From contig CM042145.1 in the NCBI GenBank assembly GCA_023376005.1, positions 100,805,756 through 100,869,755 on the forward strand: 64,000 nucleotides of DNA, read 5' to 3'. A program made the translations under genes and the position numbers. Below the pieces are notes generated by a model. That model saw only the letters and a program-made list of their open reading frames with translations. It had not been told where the DNA came from and made no database searches. Source of the DNA: Doryteuthis pealeii. Its lineage: Eukaryota > Mollusca > Cephalopoda > Myopsida > Loliginidae. Shown in pieces: positions 29,424 to 39,744 of this stretch (its first letter is position 1; each line of letters opens with the position of its first letter).

Positions 29424-29505
29424 TCCAATTGTGATGTAATGGTTAGCAAGCTAGTCTCGCAGATCCATTATTACTGAAATTTTCGCTGGATACCCCATAC
29501 TTACG
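29424..29505 (+). mobile_element. SINE-D head
   Basis: TGTGATGTAATGGTTAGC, AAGCTAGTCTCGCAGATCC and TTCGCTGGATACCCCATAC, leading straight into the tandem array. Confidence 0.65.
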
Positions 29506-29922
29506 ACCTTTTGTCACATCTCACCCGTGGCGAACGGGTTGGGTAAGAAGTTCAATCCTCGCTCGATGCTCGATAATTGCGATCTTGTGTCACATTCTTC
29601 TCGTGGCGAAGGGGTAAATAGTTCGATCCTGGCTCGATGCCCCATACTTGCGACCTTGTGTCACATCCTAGCCAATGGTGAACGGGTTAGGTGAGAGGTT
29701 CGATCCTGCCTGGATGCACCATACTTGCGACCTTTTGTTGCATCCTACCCGTGGCGAACGGGTTGAGTAAGAAGTTCGATTCTCGCTCGATGCCCGATAA
29801 TTGCGATCTTGTGTCACATCCTTCTCGTGGCGAAGGGGTAAATAGTTCGATGCTGGCTGGATGCCCCATACTTGTGACCTTGGGCCACATCCTACCCATA
29901 GCGAACGGGTTGGGTAAATACC
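29506..29922 (+). repeat. Higher-order tandem array of the SINE-D tail
   Basis: Six units of about 71-77 bp, each GAYCTTGTGTCACATCC..CGTGGCGAACGGGTTGG..GTTCGATCCT.. CGATGCC. Units 1 and 4 resemble each other most, as do 2 and 5, and 3 and 6, so a three-unit block of about 224 bp has been duplicated. Each unit keeps a B-box-like GTTCGATCC. Confidence 0.85.
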
Positions 29923-29946
29923 TGATTAATATCTATTTTCTATAAG

Positions 29947-30190
29947 GGGCCGGGTTAGCTCAGTCGGTCGAGCGTTTGGCTAGAAACCACAAGGTTCCTA
30001 GTTCGATACCGGTCCTCGCCAACTCAGCGTATGAGTAGCACAGGGATCTGTGCGGTAAAGTAAGGAGCTGGTGGTATGTGTGGCGCTCCACCTCAGATGC
30101 TAAAACAATCTACTTGGTCTAGCGCTATTGAAAAGGGGATAGACTCCCTCGCTGACTGGCTGATACCGACTTTAGGCCGCCCCGTCGACT
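29947..30190 (+). mobile_element. SINE-B, full length
   Basis: GGCCGGGTTAGCTCAGTCGG, TAGTTCGATACCGG, CAACTCAGCGTATGAGTAG, GGCGCTCCACCTCAG, TTAGGCCGCCCCGTCGACT. Confidence 0.9.
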
Positions 30191-30535
30191 TATATAGTTA
30201 TCCACATCATTCGCTTGTATAAAACTGACTCCATTGTAACAGTTTATTTTCTACTAGCCATTGGTCTACTCATGATTGTTTTTTTAATGGAAAATTATCT
30301 TTATAATCCAATGTCAATAAATACGGGTCAATATCAAACTTACGACGAGTATTGTATTAATCCACCCACCCACGAGGCTATGATGTGATACAAGGTCGGT
30401 TTTACTATGCGAACCCTCGACTGTATTGTTCAGCCGCCTCTGCTCTTACACTCGAGATGCCTCGGGCTCCCTCAGCACTTCCCTTTGAAATTGCCCACGC
30501 ATCGGGGTCTGACTATGACCCTACCCTGTTGAGTA

Positions 30536-30725
30536 GAGGCGGGATTTAGCATAACGGTTATCGTCGTAATGGACTTGGCGGTTGTTGGAGGTTGTTTGCG
30601 TTTCACTTCACTCTAATGCCCATGGGAAAGGCATGTATCCCTCTGTTCTAACTCCAACTATAGGTAAGATGTAGGGTATATTGGTCTCTTTAGCCTTGGT
30701 AAGGGAACTGGTCTAGGAAAAGCTA
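30536..30725 (+). mobile_element. Divergent SINE-A, 3'-truncated
   Basis: GGCGGGATTTAGCATAACGG, TTGTTTGCGTTTCACTTC, CATGGGAAAGGCATG, TTTAGCCTTGG and GGTCTAGGAAAAGC. Confidence 0.6.
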
Positions 30726-30842
30726 AGCTGTAGTTAACTAGAAAAGTGTTTGTTGTTTGTTTTGTTTTACGTCATATCAACTGCGGTGGGTCAAAGTTTT
30801 GAAATAGATTTTTGGAATAGTTTGGTAAAACACACACACACA

Positions 30843-30844
<2 letters not shown>

Positions 30845-30900
<56 letters not shown>
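30845..30900. repeat. (TA)n microsatellite
   Basis: TA array preceding a (TA)n-bounded unit that contains a hammerhead. Confidence 0.95.
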
Positions 30901-30901
<1 letters not shown>

Positions 30902-31049
30902 CGAATTCAACTAAAAGAAGTTTTTCACTGAGCAGATGGACTCGCAACTTCTAATTCATTTCTCTGCTAGGATAATAGTGGCTTGTCAAACTCAAATTTT
31001 TTAAAAGAATCTTTTAAAACTTTGTAAAAACAATTTCTTTCACAAGAAA

Positions 31050-31092
31050 TTTTCTCCTGACGATGACCTAAGGTCGAAACTAGTTGAGAAAA
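31050..31092 (+). ncRNA. Hammerhead ribozyme, type I, minimal stem III
   Basis: Stem I TTTTCTC (31050-31056), core CTGACGA (31057-31063), one extra T, stem II GACC TAA GGTC, GAAA (31076-31079), self-complementary ACTAGT (31079-31084) that can give only a minimal stem III, T31085 before the cleavage site, GAGAAAA (31086-31092) pairing with all 7 bases of stem I. Such short stem III forms are known to cleave mainly as dimers. The tail runs about 55 bases to (TA)n. Confidence 0.8.
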
Positions 31093-31143
31093 ATAAACAA
31101 CATAAAAGAAATATTCCTGTTTGTCTTATCACTTTTTATTCAT

Positions 31144-31145
<2 letters not shown>

Positions 31146-31206
<61 letters not shown>
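31146..31206. repeat. (TA)n array between two convergent hammerhead units
   Basis: TA array shared by the tails of the plus motif at 31050 and the minus motif at 31352. Confidence 0.95.
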
Positions 31207-31210
<4 letters not shown>

Positions 31211-31313
31211 GTTTTATGTGTCCAACGGGAGAAAATTAAATATTTGATAAAAAAAAGAAGGTCCGCAAAATAGATTATGTTTTTGTTTTTTTAATCATTA
31301 TTATTCTACATTA

Positions 31314-31352
31314 GCGATACGTGTTTCAGATCTTCTGATATCTTCTTCAGGC
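31314..31352 (-). ncRNA. Hammerhead-like motif, weak stem I
   Basis: Minus strand: core CTGAAGA, stem II AGAT/ATCT with a proper A-T closing pair, GAAA, ACACGTAT (near-palindromic stem III), C, then GC. Only 2 bp of stem I are evident, so it is probably decayed. Confidence 0.45.
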
Positions 31353-31367
31353 GTTAATTAACCACAT

Positions 31368-31370
<3 letters not shown>

Positions 31371-31432
<62 letters not shown>
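31371..31432. repeat. (CT)n/(TA)n microsatellite
   Basis: CT units running into TA units. Confidence 0.95.
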
Positions 31433-31436
<4 letters not shown>

Positions 31437-31539
31437 AACTATTGTTCAATTGTGGCCTTATGTTGCATCTAGGGGTTGGCTAGATATATACTCTGTGAAG
31501 TGAAAAAGTGGCACCGTAGAGTGGCACCGCTCATCTTTT

Positions 31540-31915
31540 TTTATTTCTTTCCTTCTTTTCATCTTTTCATTATGTTCAATTGATACAGGTTAGTGTTATC
31601 AATCCCGCGCGCTCACCCCTCTCTCTATCTTTCTTCTACTATCTTTCTTTCATTCTTTCTTTCTTATTATATTTTTTCAGTGTAGGATGTCCTTTTTCTT
31701 CCCTTTCTTTCTTTATGATAAAAACGGAATGGTACATTATTTATCTGAGGTGATGACACTCGTAAGAAATAAGAATTCGGCGGATAAGCGACACCAGATA
31801 ATCAGGATTTACATTTCATCTTGAACGATTTGGACGGTCTATTTTTTTTTAACCAGAGGATGTTGCAAGAGGATAACGGTCAGAAGATTAAGGAACACAC
31901 GTATTTATATATAGA
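31540..31915 (+). repeat. Dispersed repeat F, copy 1
   Basis: Shares collinear blocks with 37538-37865: TTTTCATCTTTTCATTATG, ATGTCCTTTTTCTTCCC, AAAACGGAATGGT, CACCAGATAATCAGG, AGATTAAGGAACAC. It ends near ATATATAGATTA. The reversed 3' end also occurs at 44900-44960. Class unknown. Confidence 0.7.
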
Positions 31916-32159
31916 TTACTTGGTTGCTTGCTAGTCTTTCTTTTTTTCCCCAACAAATCCCTAGACAGATGTGTACGTTTATTCTTAGGTACTTGATACG
32001 AACGAAAACACAAAATGACAAAGTTAAGCTCTAAGTAATTATTAATTAATTGATATTAACTAATTGTATTTGGTAATACGAAACATTTCTCGCGTGTGGC
32101 CTCGTGGAGAATCTAAGCTACAGTTCGTGGTTTAAAAATAAATGTAACATTTTCTTTTG

Positions 32160-32290
32160 GGCGCCTTGAATGGTGTAATGATTAGCGAGTTAAGCTAGCA
32201 GGTCATTGTTAGTGATATTCTTACTGGATTTCGATCCTCACAGGATGCCCCCATACTTTTGACCTTGTGTCAAATCCCACTTGCAGGGTA
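32160..32290 (+). mobile_element. SINE-D
   Basis: GAATGGTGTAATGATTAGCG, GATTTCGATCCTCACAGG, ATGCCCCCATACTTTTGACC, TTGTGTCAAATCCCAC. Confidence 0.6.
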
Positions 32291-32309
32291 AATATTTTTA
32301 GTCGAACGT

Positions 32310-32590
32310 TCTTCGACAGCAGCATATGCTTACCAGGCCTTCGGGACCCTGTGTCAGTGGCTTTGGCCATTGGACCGATAAGATATATAATACTGGCGTG
32401 AATCCCCGGTTGTCTGCACCCCCCCCCAGGCAACACCTGTCCCCCTCATCTAAAACGGGCGGGCCTGGGTTTATTGCCCAGTGCCCGAGGTGTCTCAAAA
32501 GGGAATACACGCAATTTTTAACACTGGCCACGGTATGAGCTCCGGTTTGTGCGTGGCTCCCGACGTAAATCGGACTTTATGTCCATCTGA
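32310..32590 (+). repeat. GC-rich dispersed repeat J, copy 1
   Basis: Similar to the reverse of 56100-56345: AATCCCCGGTTGTC, GGCAACACCTGTCCCCC, GGGCCTGGGTTTATTGCCC, GAGCTCCGGTTTGTGCGTGG. Unusually GC-rich for the window. Class unknown. Confidence 0.6.
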
Positions 32591-32894
32591 CATGGTGTGA
32601 TGTCAGAAAATAATTGCATTCTCATGGGAAGTCCCGTAATTCTGACCTTGTGTCAAACTGGGCTAAGCTTAGTAATTAACAAGAAATTTTACGGGGGATG
32701 AATTTTATCACCTCGATAGGATCAGTATTGAATCTGCAATCTGATTATCCATGTGCGTGTACTTGTTTAGAAGGTTAGCTTAGTTTGACATAAAGTTAAG
32801 TGGCGAGGAAGGAAGATCGTGCAGCACCATTTTTTTTAAGTAGGGAAGACTCGCTTGCTTTAGAAAAAAAAAACGGTATTCAACATTTTAGTTT

Positions 32895-33272
32895 TAATTC
32901 AGAGTTTTCCTTCTCCGAGAATTTCTTAAGAGGAGTTTAACAAGTTTAAATTCAGAGTTTTCCTTCTTCTCTGAAGTTAAAGAGCCCACTCTATCCTACT
33001 ATTTACCCATAAACGGAGGGAGAATAATTGGATTCATACCTTTTCCAAGGGTATTTCAAATCCTGGACGAGGCTGTTTACATTTCACATAGCGCTAAATA
33101 CCCTTCGGAAAGGTATGAATCCAAATATTTCCCCCCAGTTGCGGATAAATAGCAGGGCATAGGCTCTTTAACCCTGGCTAGGCAATCAGTCTAGAAGGAA
33201 AACAATGAATTCAAACCTGTTAAAGAAATTGACCTAGTGTCACATCCTGCTTGTGCGGAGGGGTTGATAAAT
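32895..33272. mobile_element. SINE-A inverted pair (minus then plus fragment)
   Basis: 32895-33053 is a minus SINE-A 3' part, with its first segment duplicated (GAGTTTTCCTTCTC twice). From 33055 a plus SINE-A begins at the B box (TCAAATCCTGGACGAGG) and runs to the tail GTGCGGAGGGGTTG. Confidence 0.75.
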
Positions 33273-33718
33273 ATAGGGTGTCCATAAAGTCCTGCAGCAG
33301 ATTTAAAATGTATCAACAAAGATTGTTGTCATGTTGAAATGCTATAATAAAAAAAAGGACCATATTACCTTAAGGCACCCCTTTTCAATTTCGTGTCATT
33401 AGGTCATTTTTTCATTTACACCATCAATATCCGGTTGTTTGTTAGGGTTAGGGTTAGGGTTAGGGGTTAGGGTTAGAACCCCTAACCCTAACCCCTAAAC
33501 AAACAACCGGATATTGACGATGTAAATGAAAAAAAATGACACGAAATTGAAAAGGGGTGCCTTAAGGTAATATGGTCCAAAAAAGTATATAAAAAATAAA
33601 ACTTCAAGAGTTGAACATTCATTTTGTTTTGACTGAATGAGTTTATCATTTGTACAACATGAGTTATTGAATTTTCAATTTTTAAACTGCTGCCGGACTT
33701 TATGAATACCGTGTACTT
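33271..33718. mobile_element. TIR element GGGTGTC type (MITE), copy 2
   Basis: Left end AGGGTGTCCATAAAGTCC, right end GGACTTTATGAATACCGTG (inverted). The inner sequence matches 2984-3190. Interrupted by a G1 foldback at 33357-33578. Confidence 0.75.
33357..33578. mobile_element. Foldback element G1 with telomere-like repeats, copy 2
   Basis: GGACCATATTACCTTAAG and CTTAAGGTAATATGGTCC ends. The loop has TTAGGG units followed directly by CCCTAA units (about 33443-33498), so the telomeric repeats form part of the palindrome. The target duplication is hidden in flanking A runs. Confidence 0.8.
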
Positions 33719-33916
33719 ACCGTATTTGACGGCATATAGGACGCACTTTTTTTCCACTTGTTGTCGATTCGGCTGTTTGTGTTCTTGGCCTGTCCCCGCT
33801 GAATCTGCTGTGTCGGTCTTTCAAAGTCGGATTAAAATACATTTTCCGCGAATTTGACTGCTGAAATGGTGGTGCGTCTTATATGTCCGTTCGTCTTATA
33901 TGCCGTCAAATACGGT
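33719..33916. mobile_element. TIR element ACCGTATTTGACGGCATATA (MITE)
   Basis: Ends ACCGTATTTGACGGCATATA and TATATGCCGTCAAATACGGT are exact inverted copies, and GGACGCAC/GTGCGTC continues the arm. It sits directly after the GGGTGTC element. No ORF. Confidence 0.8.
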
Positions 33917-34159
33917 ACGTGAAAGACATTACCAGTAAAGAAGTTGTTATATAATTCATGGTGACCCCTTGATCCCCAGCCTCTATAAGGTCCCAACTTT
34001 CAAACTCTTTGGCCCTCGGTAAGAAAACTTGAGCTAAAGGGGTGCAGAATGAGCTGTTCATTGTTCTCATAGAATTCTTATTTCTCATGAGTGTCGTCAC
34101 CTCGGCAAAATAATGGACTATTCTGTATTTATTACAAAGAAAGAAATGGAAGAAAAGGA

Positions 34160-34278
34160 CATGCTACATATATATAAGAAAGAAAGAAAGAAAGAGAATA
34201 GGGGAAAGATATATATATAGAGGGGGCGATAATGCTAATCTGTTCGAATCGAACACAAAGAAAAGGAGGAAAGAAAGA

Positions 34279-34343
<65 letters not shown>

Positions 34344-34345
34344 AA
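34160..34345. repeat. (GAAA)n and (GA)n purine tracts
   Basis: AGAAAGAAAGAAAG at 34177-34198 and (GA)n at 34281-34341 around a segment resembling reversed repeat F. Confidence 0.85.
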
Positions 34346-34599
34346 ATTAAGATTATCATAATTTTTACATATTGAACTATTCTGCAATAGCTCTTAAGTA
34401 AATATATCAAACGTTGTAATATTGAAATTATCATACTGTGATATATCCACATGCCATGCGAGTATATATAATTTGATCTATCTGATCGTATGTGCCCATT
34501 ACTCCATTTATTTCTGTCTGAATATAAATTTACTTAAAAATCAACACTTTAAACATTTATAGTAAAGTTAAATATTACCTCTATCAACAAAAGGGCGTA

Positions 34600-34717
34600 C
34601 TGTCTTGGTGTAATGATTTGCAAGCTAGTTTCGCAGATCCATTACAACTAAATAACGAGTTCGATCTTCGCGACCTTGTGTCACATCCTACCCGTGGCGA
34701 ACGGGTTGGTTAAATAC
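34600..34717 (+). mobile_element. SINE-D
   Basis: GGTGTAATGATTTGC, AAGCTAGTTTCGCAGATCC, GCGACCTTGTGTCACATCC, CCCGTGGCGAACGGGTTGG. Confidence 0.7.
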
Positions 34718-34724
34718 TTCTACC

Positions 34725-35010
34725 TCTGTTGGTTGGGTTAGTTGGATTTTACGGCATGTCAAACCTTGTTGGGTTATTTTATGACGAAGCCGTTTTGTTT
34801 CATCATTGTTGTTGGGTATTCAACTTTTTTTCAAATTTATTTTTAAACACATTTTTTGTAAATTCATTTTTTTCGGAGCTGACAATGGCAATGAAAGGGT
34901 ACTCCACACTCCCCAGAATTGGAACTTCACCATCAAATAAAGTTTAGTCATACCCAGGGTACTAAGACCATTAGCCACAGCCTTCTAGTACATATATGAT
35001 AAAAAGGGTT
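34725..35010 (-). mobile_element. SINE-C
   Basis: TTACGGCATGTCAAACCTTGTTGGG, TGTTGGGTATTCAAC, AATGGCAATGAAAGGG, GTACTCCACACTCCCCAG, TACCCAGGGTACTAAGACC. Confidence 0.8.
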
Positions 35011-35109
35011 AGGGGTTTGCCATAAGGCAATAGTGTCAGGATAATCATTCTACTTCTGTTCCATATTAGTTTTTACATTTAATGTATGGAATATATATGC
35101 AAATGTACC

Positions 35110-35595
35110 AAATATTGGCTGACTTCTGATTTAGGTCGGAAAATTAAAACGGAAAGTTTTTTGGTGCATCAAATGACAGTTTAACTACAGTCTATGAATT
35201 AACATTTTGCAAATTGGGTTACGGTTTTAGGGGATTAAGGTTATTTTTAATTACGTATTGCTTAAAAAATTACTATACATTTAATGTTGAAAAATATATT
35301 TTTAAACTAAGTTTAATTGAAATTATACATTGCAATACTAACACAAACAACTGTCTCAATAATAGATTCAATAATTAATTTCAATGGTTAATTAAATGTA
35401 TAGTAATTTGGGTTTTTTGTTGTTTATTTTTTTAAACAATACGTAATTAAAAACAACCTTAATCCCCTAAAACCGTAACCCAATTCGCAAAATGTTAATT
35501 CATAGACTGTAGTTAAACTGTCATTGGGTACCACCAAAAAACTTTCCGTTTTAATTTTCCGACCTAAATCAGAAGTCAGTCCAACTATTTTGGGA
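35110..35595. mobile_element. Large foldback element (about 480 bp)
   Basis: Arms of about 145 bp or more: TGGCTGACTTCTGATTTAGG at the left and CCTAAATCAGAAGTCAGTCCA at the right, with GGGGATTAAGG, AGTCTATGAATTAAC and GGAAAGTTTTTTGG all mirrored. The AT-rich centre is also partly palindromic. No ORF. Confidence 0.75.
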
Positions 35596-35884
35596 CAAAT
35601 GTAGCTCTGTTTTTATGTTGATCTTTTTTAAACGTCAATATGTTTAAAATTTTCCTCTCCTTATAATTAATAATAGAATGTTGTAATTACTAATAAGATT
35701 AATTGATAATCGATTTTAATTAAGAAGAGAACTAATTGGAGATACTTAGTTGAGGGGGAGGCTTATTTGAAAAACACACCATTCCCCAAGTACGGAATGA
35801 ACCGCTTCCACATCTCCGAACTTTGTGAATAGCAATTCACTTACTGTATTTCTACAATAATACAATAATAAATCACACAAATGT

Positions 35885-35945
35885 TTTTGGAAGGGACCCC
35901 CCTCAAGGAGCTGGGACCCCCCTCAAGGAGCTGGGACCCCCCCCC
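35885..35945. repeat. Short tandem repeat GGGACCCCCCTCAAGGAGCT
   Basis: Two and a half copies of a 22-bp unit ending in a C run. Confidence 0.85.
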
Positions 35946-36061
35946 CAACGACACCGTGGGTGTCAAATCTTTAGCTACACTCCTCGGTAAATGTACGGAA
36001 ATCCTTGCGTATACAAAAGGTAAATAAATTTGTAAATAGATAACCAGTTATTAATTAATGA

Positions 36062-36370
36062 AGGGGCTGGTTGGCTGGATTTTACGGGATGTCAACCCTC
36101 ATTGGGTTATTCTATGCCGAAGACATTTTGTTTTATTCATTCATGATGGGTATTCAATTTTTTTAAACTCATTTTTTCAACACATTTAAAAAAAAAACAA
36201 CTCATTTTCGGTCTATTCAACCCATGGATGGGGCCATAACAGATACAACCACTCCGGGTTAGAGTGTACCTGAGAGTAATGGCGATAAAAGGGTACTCCA
36301 CACTCCCTGAGCTCCAAAACTGGAACTTCACAATTAGATGAAGTTTAACGTCATACCCAGGACAACAATG
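36062..36370 (-). mobile_element. SINE-C
   Basis: GGGATGTCAACCCTCATTGGG, TGATGGGTATTCAA, CATGGATGGGGCC, AACCACTCCGGGTTAGAG, AATGGCGATAAAAGGG, TTTAACGTCATACCCAGG. Confidence 0.85.
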
Positions 36371-36725
36371 AAGGTGTAAAGTAATAATAAAAACATTTAA
36401 AAACATTTAGAAATAAGAAGAACTTACCTTGATTTTAAAATATCTATTAATTCCTTTTTTCTTTTTTTTTCCTACTTCGAAAGTTTATCCAATTCCTTGT
36501 TCAGTAAACGATATCCGTCGTGAAGCGATGTCTATAACCGCTGCAATTGTATTATTAGTATTCACGATAATAGACCGGCTATGAAACTGTATGTAATGTT
36601 AAATGACCACTGATGTCATAGAGCAACTCCAACGAGCATCCCACTGAATGAAAGAAAGGAAGCTGAACGTAAAAAAAAAAAAAAGAACCCACATTTGCAG
36701 CTCGTATAACTTTAATTACATACCA

Positions 36726-36760
36726 GATCGATGACGTTTCAACAAATCTTTCAGTTCATT
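36726..36760 (-). ncRNA. Decayed hammerhead-like motif
   Basis: Minus strand: CTGAAAGA (one extra A compared with the core), TTTGTT, GAAA, ACGT, C. No convincing stem I. Listed only because the order of elements matches the other motifs. Confidence 0.2.
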
Positions 36761-36794
36761 AAGCCTCTGTAATGGGAGAGGGAGTGAGGTTGTC

Positions 36795-36797
<3 letters not shown>

Positions 36798-36844
<47 letters not shown>
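36798..36844. repeat. (GA)n microsatellite
   Basis: GA dinucleotide array. Confidence 0.95.
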
Positions 36845-36847
<3 letters not shown>

Positions 36848-37443
36848 GTAGGGATAATAAGTTAATCTCTCTTAACAGTCTTTAGTAAATTCGCGTGGCT
36901 TGTCCGATGCCTGCGAGCGCCGGGTTCTGTTCTAAATAGGCGTCTTTCCTTTCTTTTTACATCTAATTCATAAAAGCTCGGCGTTTGTTGTCAATAACTC
37001 AGTTATAAAAGCTGACGATTAGAAGTGTGTACGATCCAAGATAATTCCTTTTGTCTTCCTTAATTTTTTCGTCGAAACAATTCAAGCAACACACTAAAGG
37101 CTTTATTTTATTTTATTTTATTTCATTTTTTATCATTTTTATTTATTTTATTCTTTTTTTTTAGCCGGCACACTTATTGTATACTGACCGTAACTCGTAA
37201 GACTATTAGCAGATATGCATAATCATTATAAGCACGGCTTCGTTCGTAAACCTTCAGACATGCAAGTTTTTTTTAATTAAGCTTTCTTTTTCTTTTTCTT
37301 TTTCTTTTTCTTTTTTAAACGAATAATAAAGCCTAGCAGGACCTGTGGATATACCACAGTATGATTAATTATTACAACGTTTCATATGTTTACTTAAGAG
37401 CAAAATAGTTCAATACGTAAAAAGTATAATAATCTTGATTTAA

Positions 37444-37463
37444 CACACACACACACACACACA

Positions 37464-37525
<62 letters not shown>
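37444..37525. repeat. (CA)n and (CT)n microsatellite
   Basis: CA units running into a long CT array, directly before repeat F copy 2, as the CT-rich tract precedes copy 1. 36845-37443 has no recognised feature apart from T-rich stretches. Confidence 0.9.
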
Positions 37526-37537
<12 letters not shown>

Positions 37538-37865
37538 TTCATCTTTTCATTATGATCAATTGAAAGAGATAAGCGTTATCGCTTCCGCGCGCTTACACCT
37601 CTTTCTCTATCTTTCACCTATTCTCTTTCTTTCTTATGATAGTTTTTCTGTGTAGTATGTCCTTTTTCTTCCCTTTCTTTCTTTATAATAAAAACGGAAT
37701 GGTCCATTATTTAACTGAGGTGACGACACCATAAGAAATAAAGCAACACCAGATAATCAGGATTTACATTTTTGCATTTCATCTTGGTCGGTCTTATTTT
37801 TAACCAGGAGAGTGTCGCAAGATGATAACGGTCGTAAAATTAAGGAACACGAGTATTAATATATA
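37538..37865 (+). repeat. Dispersed repeat F, copy 2
   Basis: TTTTCATCTTTTCATTATG, ATGTCCTTTTTCTTCCC, AAAACGGAATGGTCC, AACACCAGATAATCAGG, TTAAGGAACACGAGTATTAA: matches 31540-31915. Confidence 0.7.
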
Positions 37866-38324
37866 GATTATTCGCTAGTAGTACTATAAGAAAAATGATA
37901 GTTGAATTATCTTTCCCTGACACCAGGATATTGGCGCCAAAATTAAACTCCTTCACGAAAGTCACTTATCGTTTGGGCACTCGACCAGCGAGTCGCTTTA
38001 TCATTCGCCCCCTTCACATCAGCACTTATCGTGTTGACAGTCAACCAACGAATGGAAATAACATTCCAGCACTCACCTTTACCTTATCGTGGGACCTTCA
38101 ACCAACGAGACGCAATTTTCAATCGCTTACCTTTGCCTTGTCAACCAGCGAGTAGAATAGTATTCTAGCGCTACCTTACCTTAAACCTCAGCAAGATAAG
38201 TCTGGCAAGCAAATGCCACAAATTTTCAACCCTTTTTGTACACTTTGAATATGTTTCTTTATTTTCAACTTTGTTTTCGTCTTCTTTAATCCAAAATTAT
38301 TTGCTTATCACCGGGGAATTTTAA

Positions 38325-38440
38325 GAGTCCCTAGCTCAGTCGGTACAGTGTTCGGTTAGAAAGCACAAGGTTCTTGGTTCGATACCGGCCCTCGCCAACT
38401 CAGATTATCTGTGCGGCAAAGTGGGGAGCTGATCGCCAGT
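38325..38440 (+). mobile_element. SINE-B 5' part
   Basis: CCTAGCTCAGTCGGTACAGTG, GGTTCGATACCGGCCC, TGTGCGGCAAAGTGGGG. 37866-38324 carries no recognised element. Confidence 0.75.
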
Positions 38441-38524
38441 GAATACCGGCTCATGCAGTTGATCGACAGCAGAGAAAACTGATTGTCATTAGTTACGATT
38501 TTTAGAAATCCAGCAAGTGTGCTT

Positions 38525-38700
38525 ACCTGTCATACAATGACAGTATCCGCTGAGTTTGGCGATGGTGAGGCTCCAGTTCTGGAGCTCTGAGATTACGGAC
38601 CTCGATTGATAGTACCTGTTAGGGTGTATTTACCCAAACGCGTTCGCCAAAGGTAGGATGTTCACACATCTAGCGAGGGACTGAACTCACTACCTGTTAG
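38525..38700 (+). mobile_element. SINE-C-like and SINE-D-like fragments
   Basis: GATGGTGAGGCTCCAGTTCTGG and ATAGTACCTGTTAGGG are SINE-C-like in plus orientation; ACCCAAACGCGTTCGCC and AGGATGTTCACACATC are reversed SINE-D tail. Confidence 0.45.
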
Positions 38701-38702
38701 GG

Positions 38703-38875
38703 TTCTATAAAGTAGTCGATATCGGCCAGACAGCGAGGAGTATATCCCCTTTTCACTAGCGCTAGACTTATTTTAGCATCTGTACATCGGCTCTTCACCG
38801 CACATATCCCTGTGCTATTCATTCGCTGAGTTGGTGAATCGAATTCCTAGCCGAAGACTGAGCTAAACGACCTGT
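38703..38875 (-). mobile_element. SINE-B fragment
   Basis: AGTAGTCGATATCGGCC, GTATATCCCCTTTTCACTAGC, CATTCGCTGAGTTGG, CTGAGCTAAACGACC. Confidence 0.7.
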
Positions 38876-39039
38876 ATGAGTTAATTATGGGTTTAAAAGT
38901 TATTCGTATTCGATAGGACAAAAAAAAAACTCTGAAGAAACAACTATACAAAAAATGTAAATATGAATGTATAATGAACGCTATATTTATTACATATTAT
39001 CTATAGAGAATAAAAATATATACAACTTTATTGATTGAT

Positions 39040-39560
39040 TCATTTTAACGACATGTCAACCCGTCTAGTGGTTAGGGAATTGTGAACATTGTACGTGATA
39101 TCAAGTATTCCTATCTAATACTAATAATTATATGGTTTCAAGTAATCATTTCTATTCAATAATACTCTTTGTTTGCACACAATGTTATATGGTTTCAAGT
39201 AACTAATAATTATAATCCTTAATAAACAATTGTAGTTTGAAGTAACAATTAATACAAATAATTTACAGCTATATGGCATCAAGTACTATCGAATAATTTT
39301 CCTACTGATCTATTTGATTCATAGATGTGACCCTAAGAGATACTACCCCCCCCCTGGTTAGAGTGTACCCGGGAATAATAGCAATGAAGGGATATTCAAC
39401 ACTTTCGAGATCTCCAGAACTGTAGCCTCGCCACTAGATACAGTTTAGTGTCTAAGTCAAGACACCTCTTTTTGGTGGGTGGGGGTCTTAGCCCTCTGCA
39501 GGTGATACAGTTGGCGTACTCCATCGACAAGACTTCATAAAAGTTTAGAAAGATCTGACG
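39040..39560 (-). mobile_element. Divergent SINE-C-like element
   Basis: ACGACATGTCAACCCGTC at the tail, AT-rich middle, then TTCATAGATGTGACCC, AATAGCAATGAAGGG, GTAGCCTCGCCACTAG, GTTTAGTGTCTAAGTC. A subfamily also seen at 17.0-17.9 and 45.4 kb. Confidence 0.55.
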
Positions 39561-39744
39561 TCAAGACGTTCGTAAAATGCGAGTGATATTCAGTTATATA
39601 ATATTAAACTGTGCATTAAAAATATGAAGTTCCGCTTTTAGGGCCCCATCTCTCTTTTTTTTTATCAATAAGAATTAAATACTTCATTTTAAAACCACGA
39701 AGAAAAATCGTATCACCTGATGGACAATCTGAGCACCTCGTATT

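Noticed and set aside
29506..29922. CRISPR-like regular repeats
   Set aside because: Units are contiguous without unique spacers, the host is eukaryotic, and the sequence derives from SINE-D.
33443..33498. TTAGGG/CCCTAA array as a chromosome end or fusion site
   Set aside because: It is short and inside a foldback whose other copies have the same layout; it is part of the mobile element.
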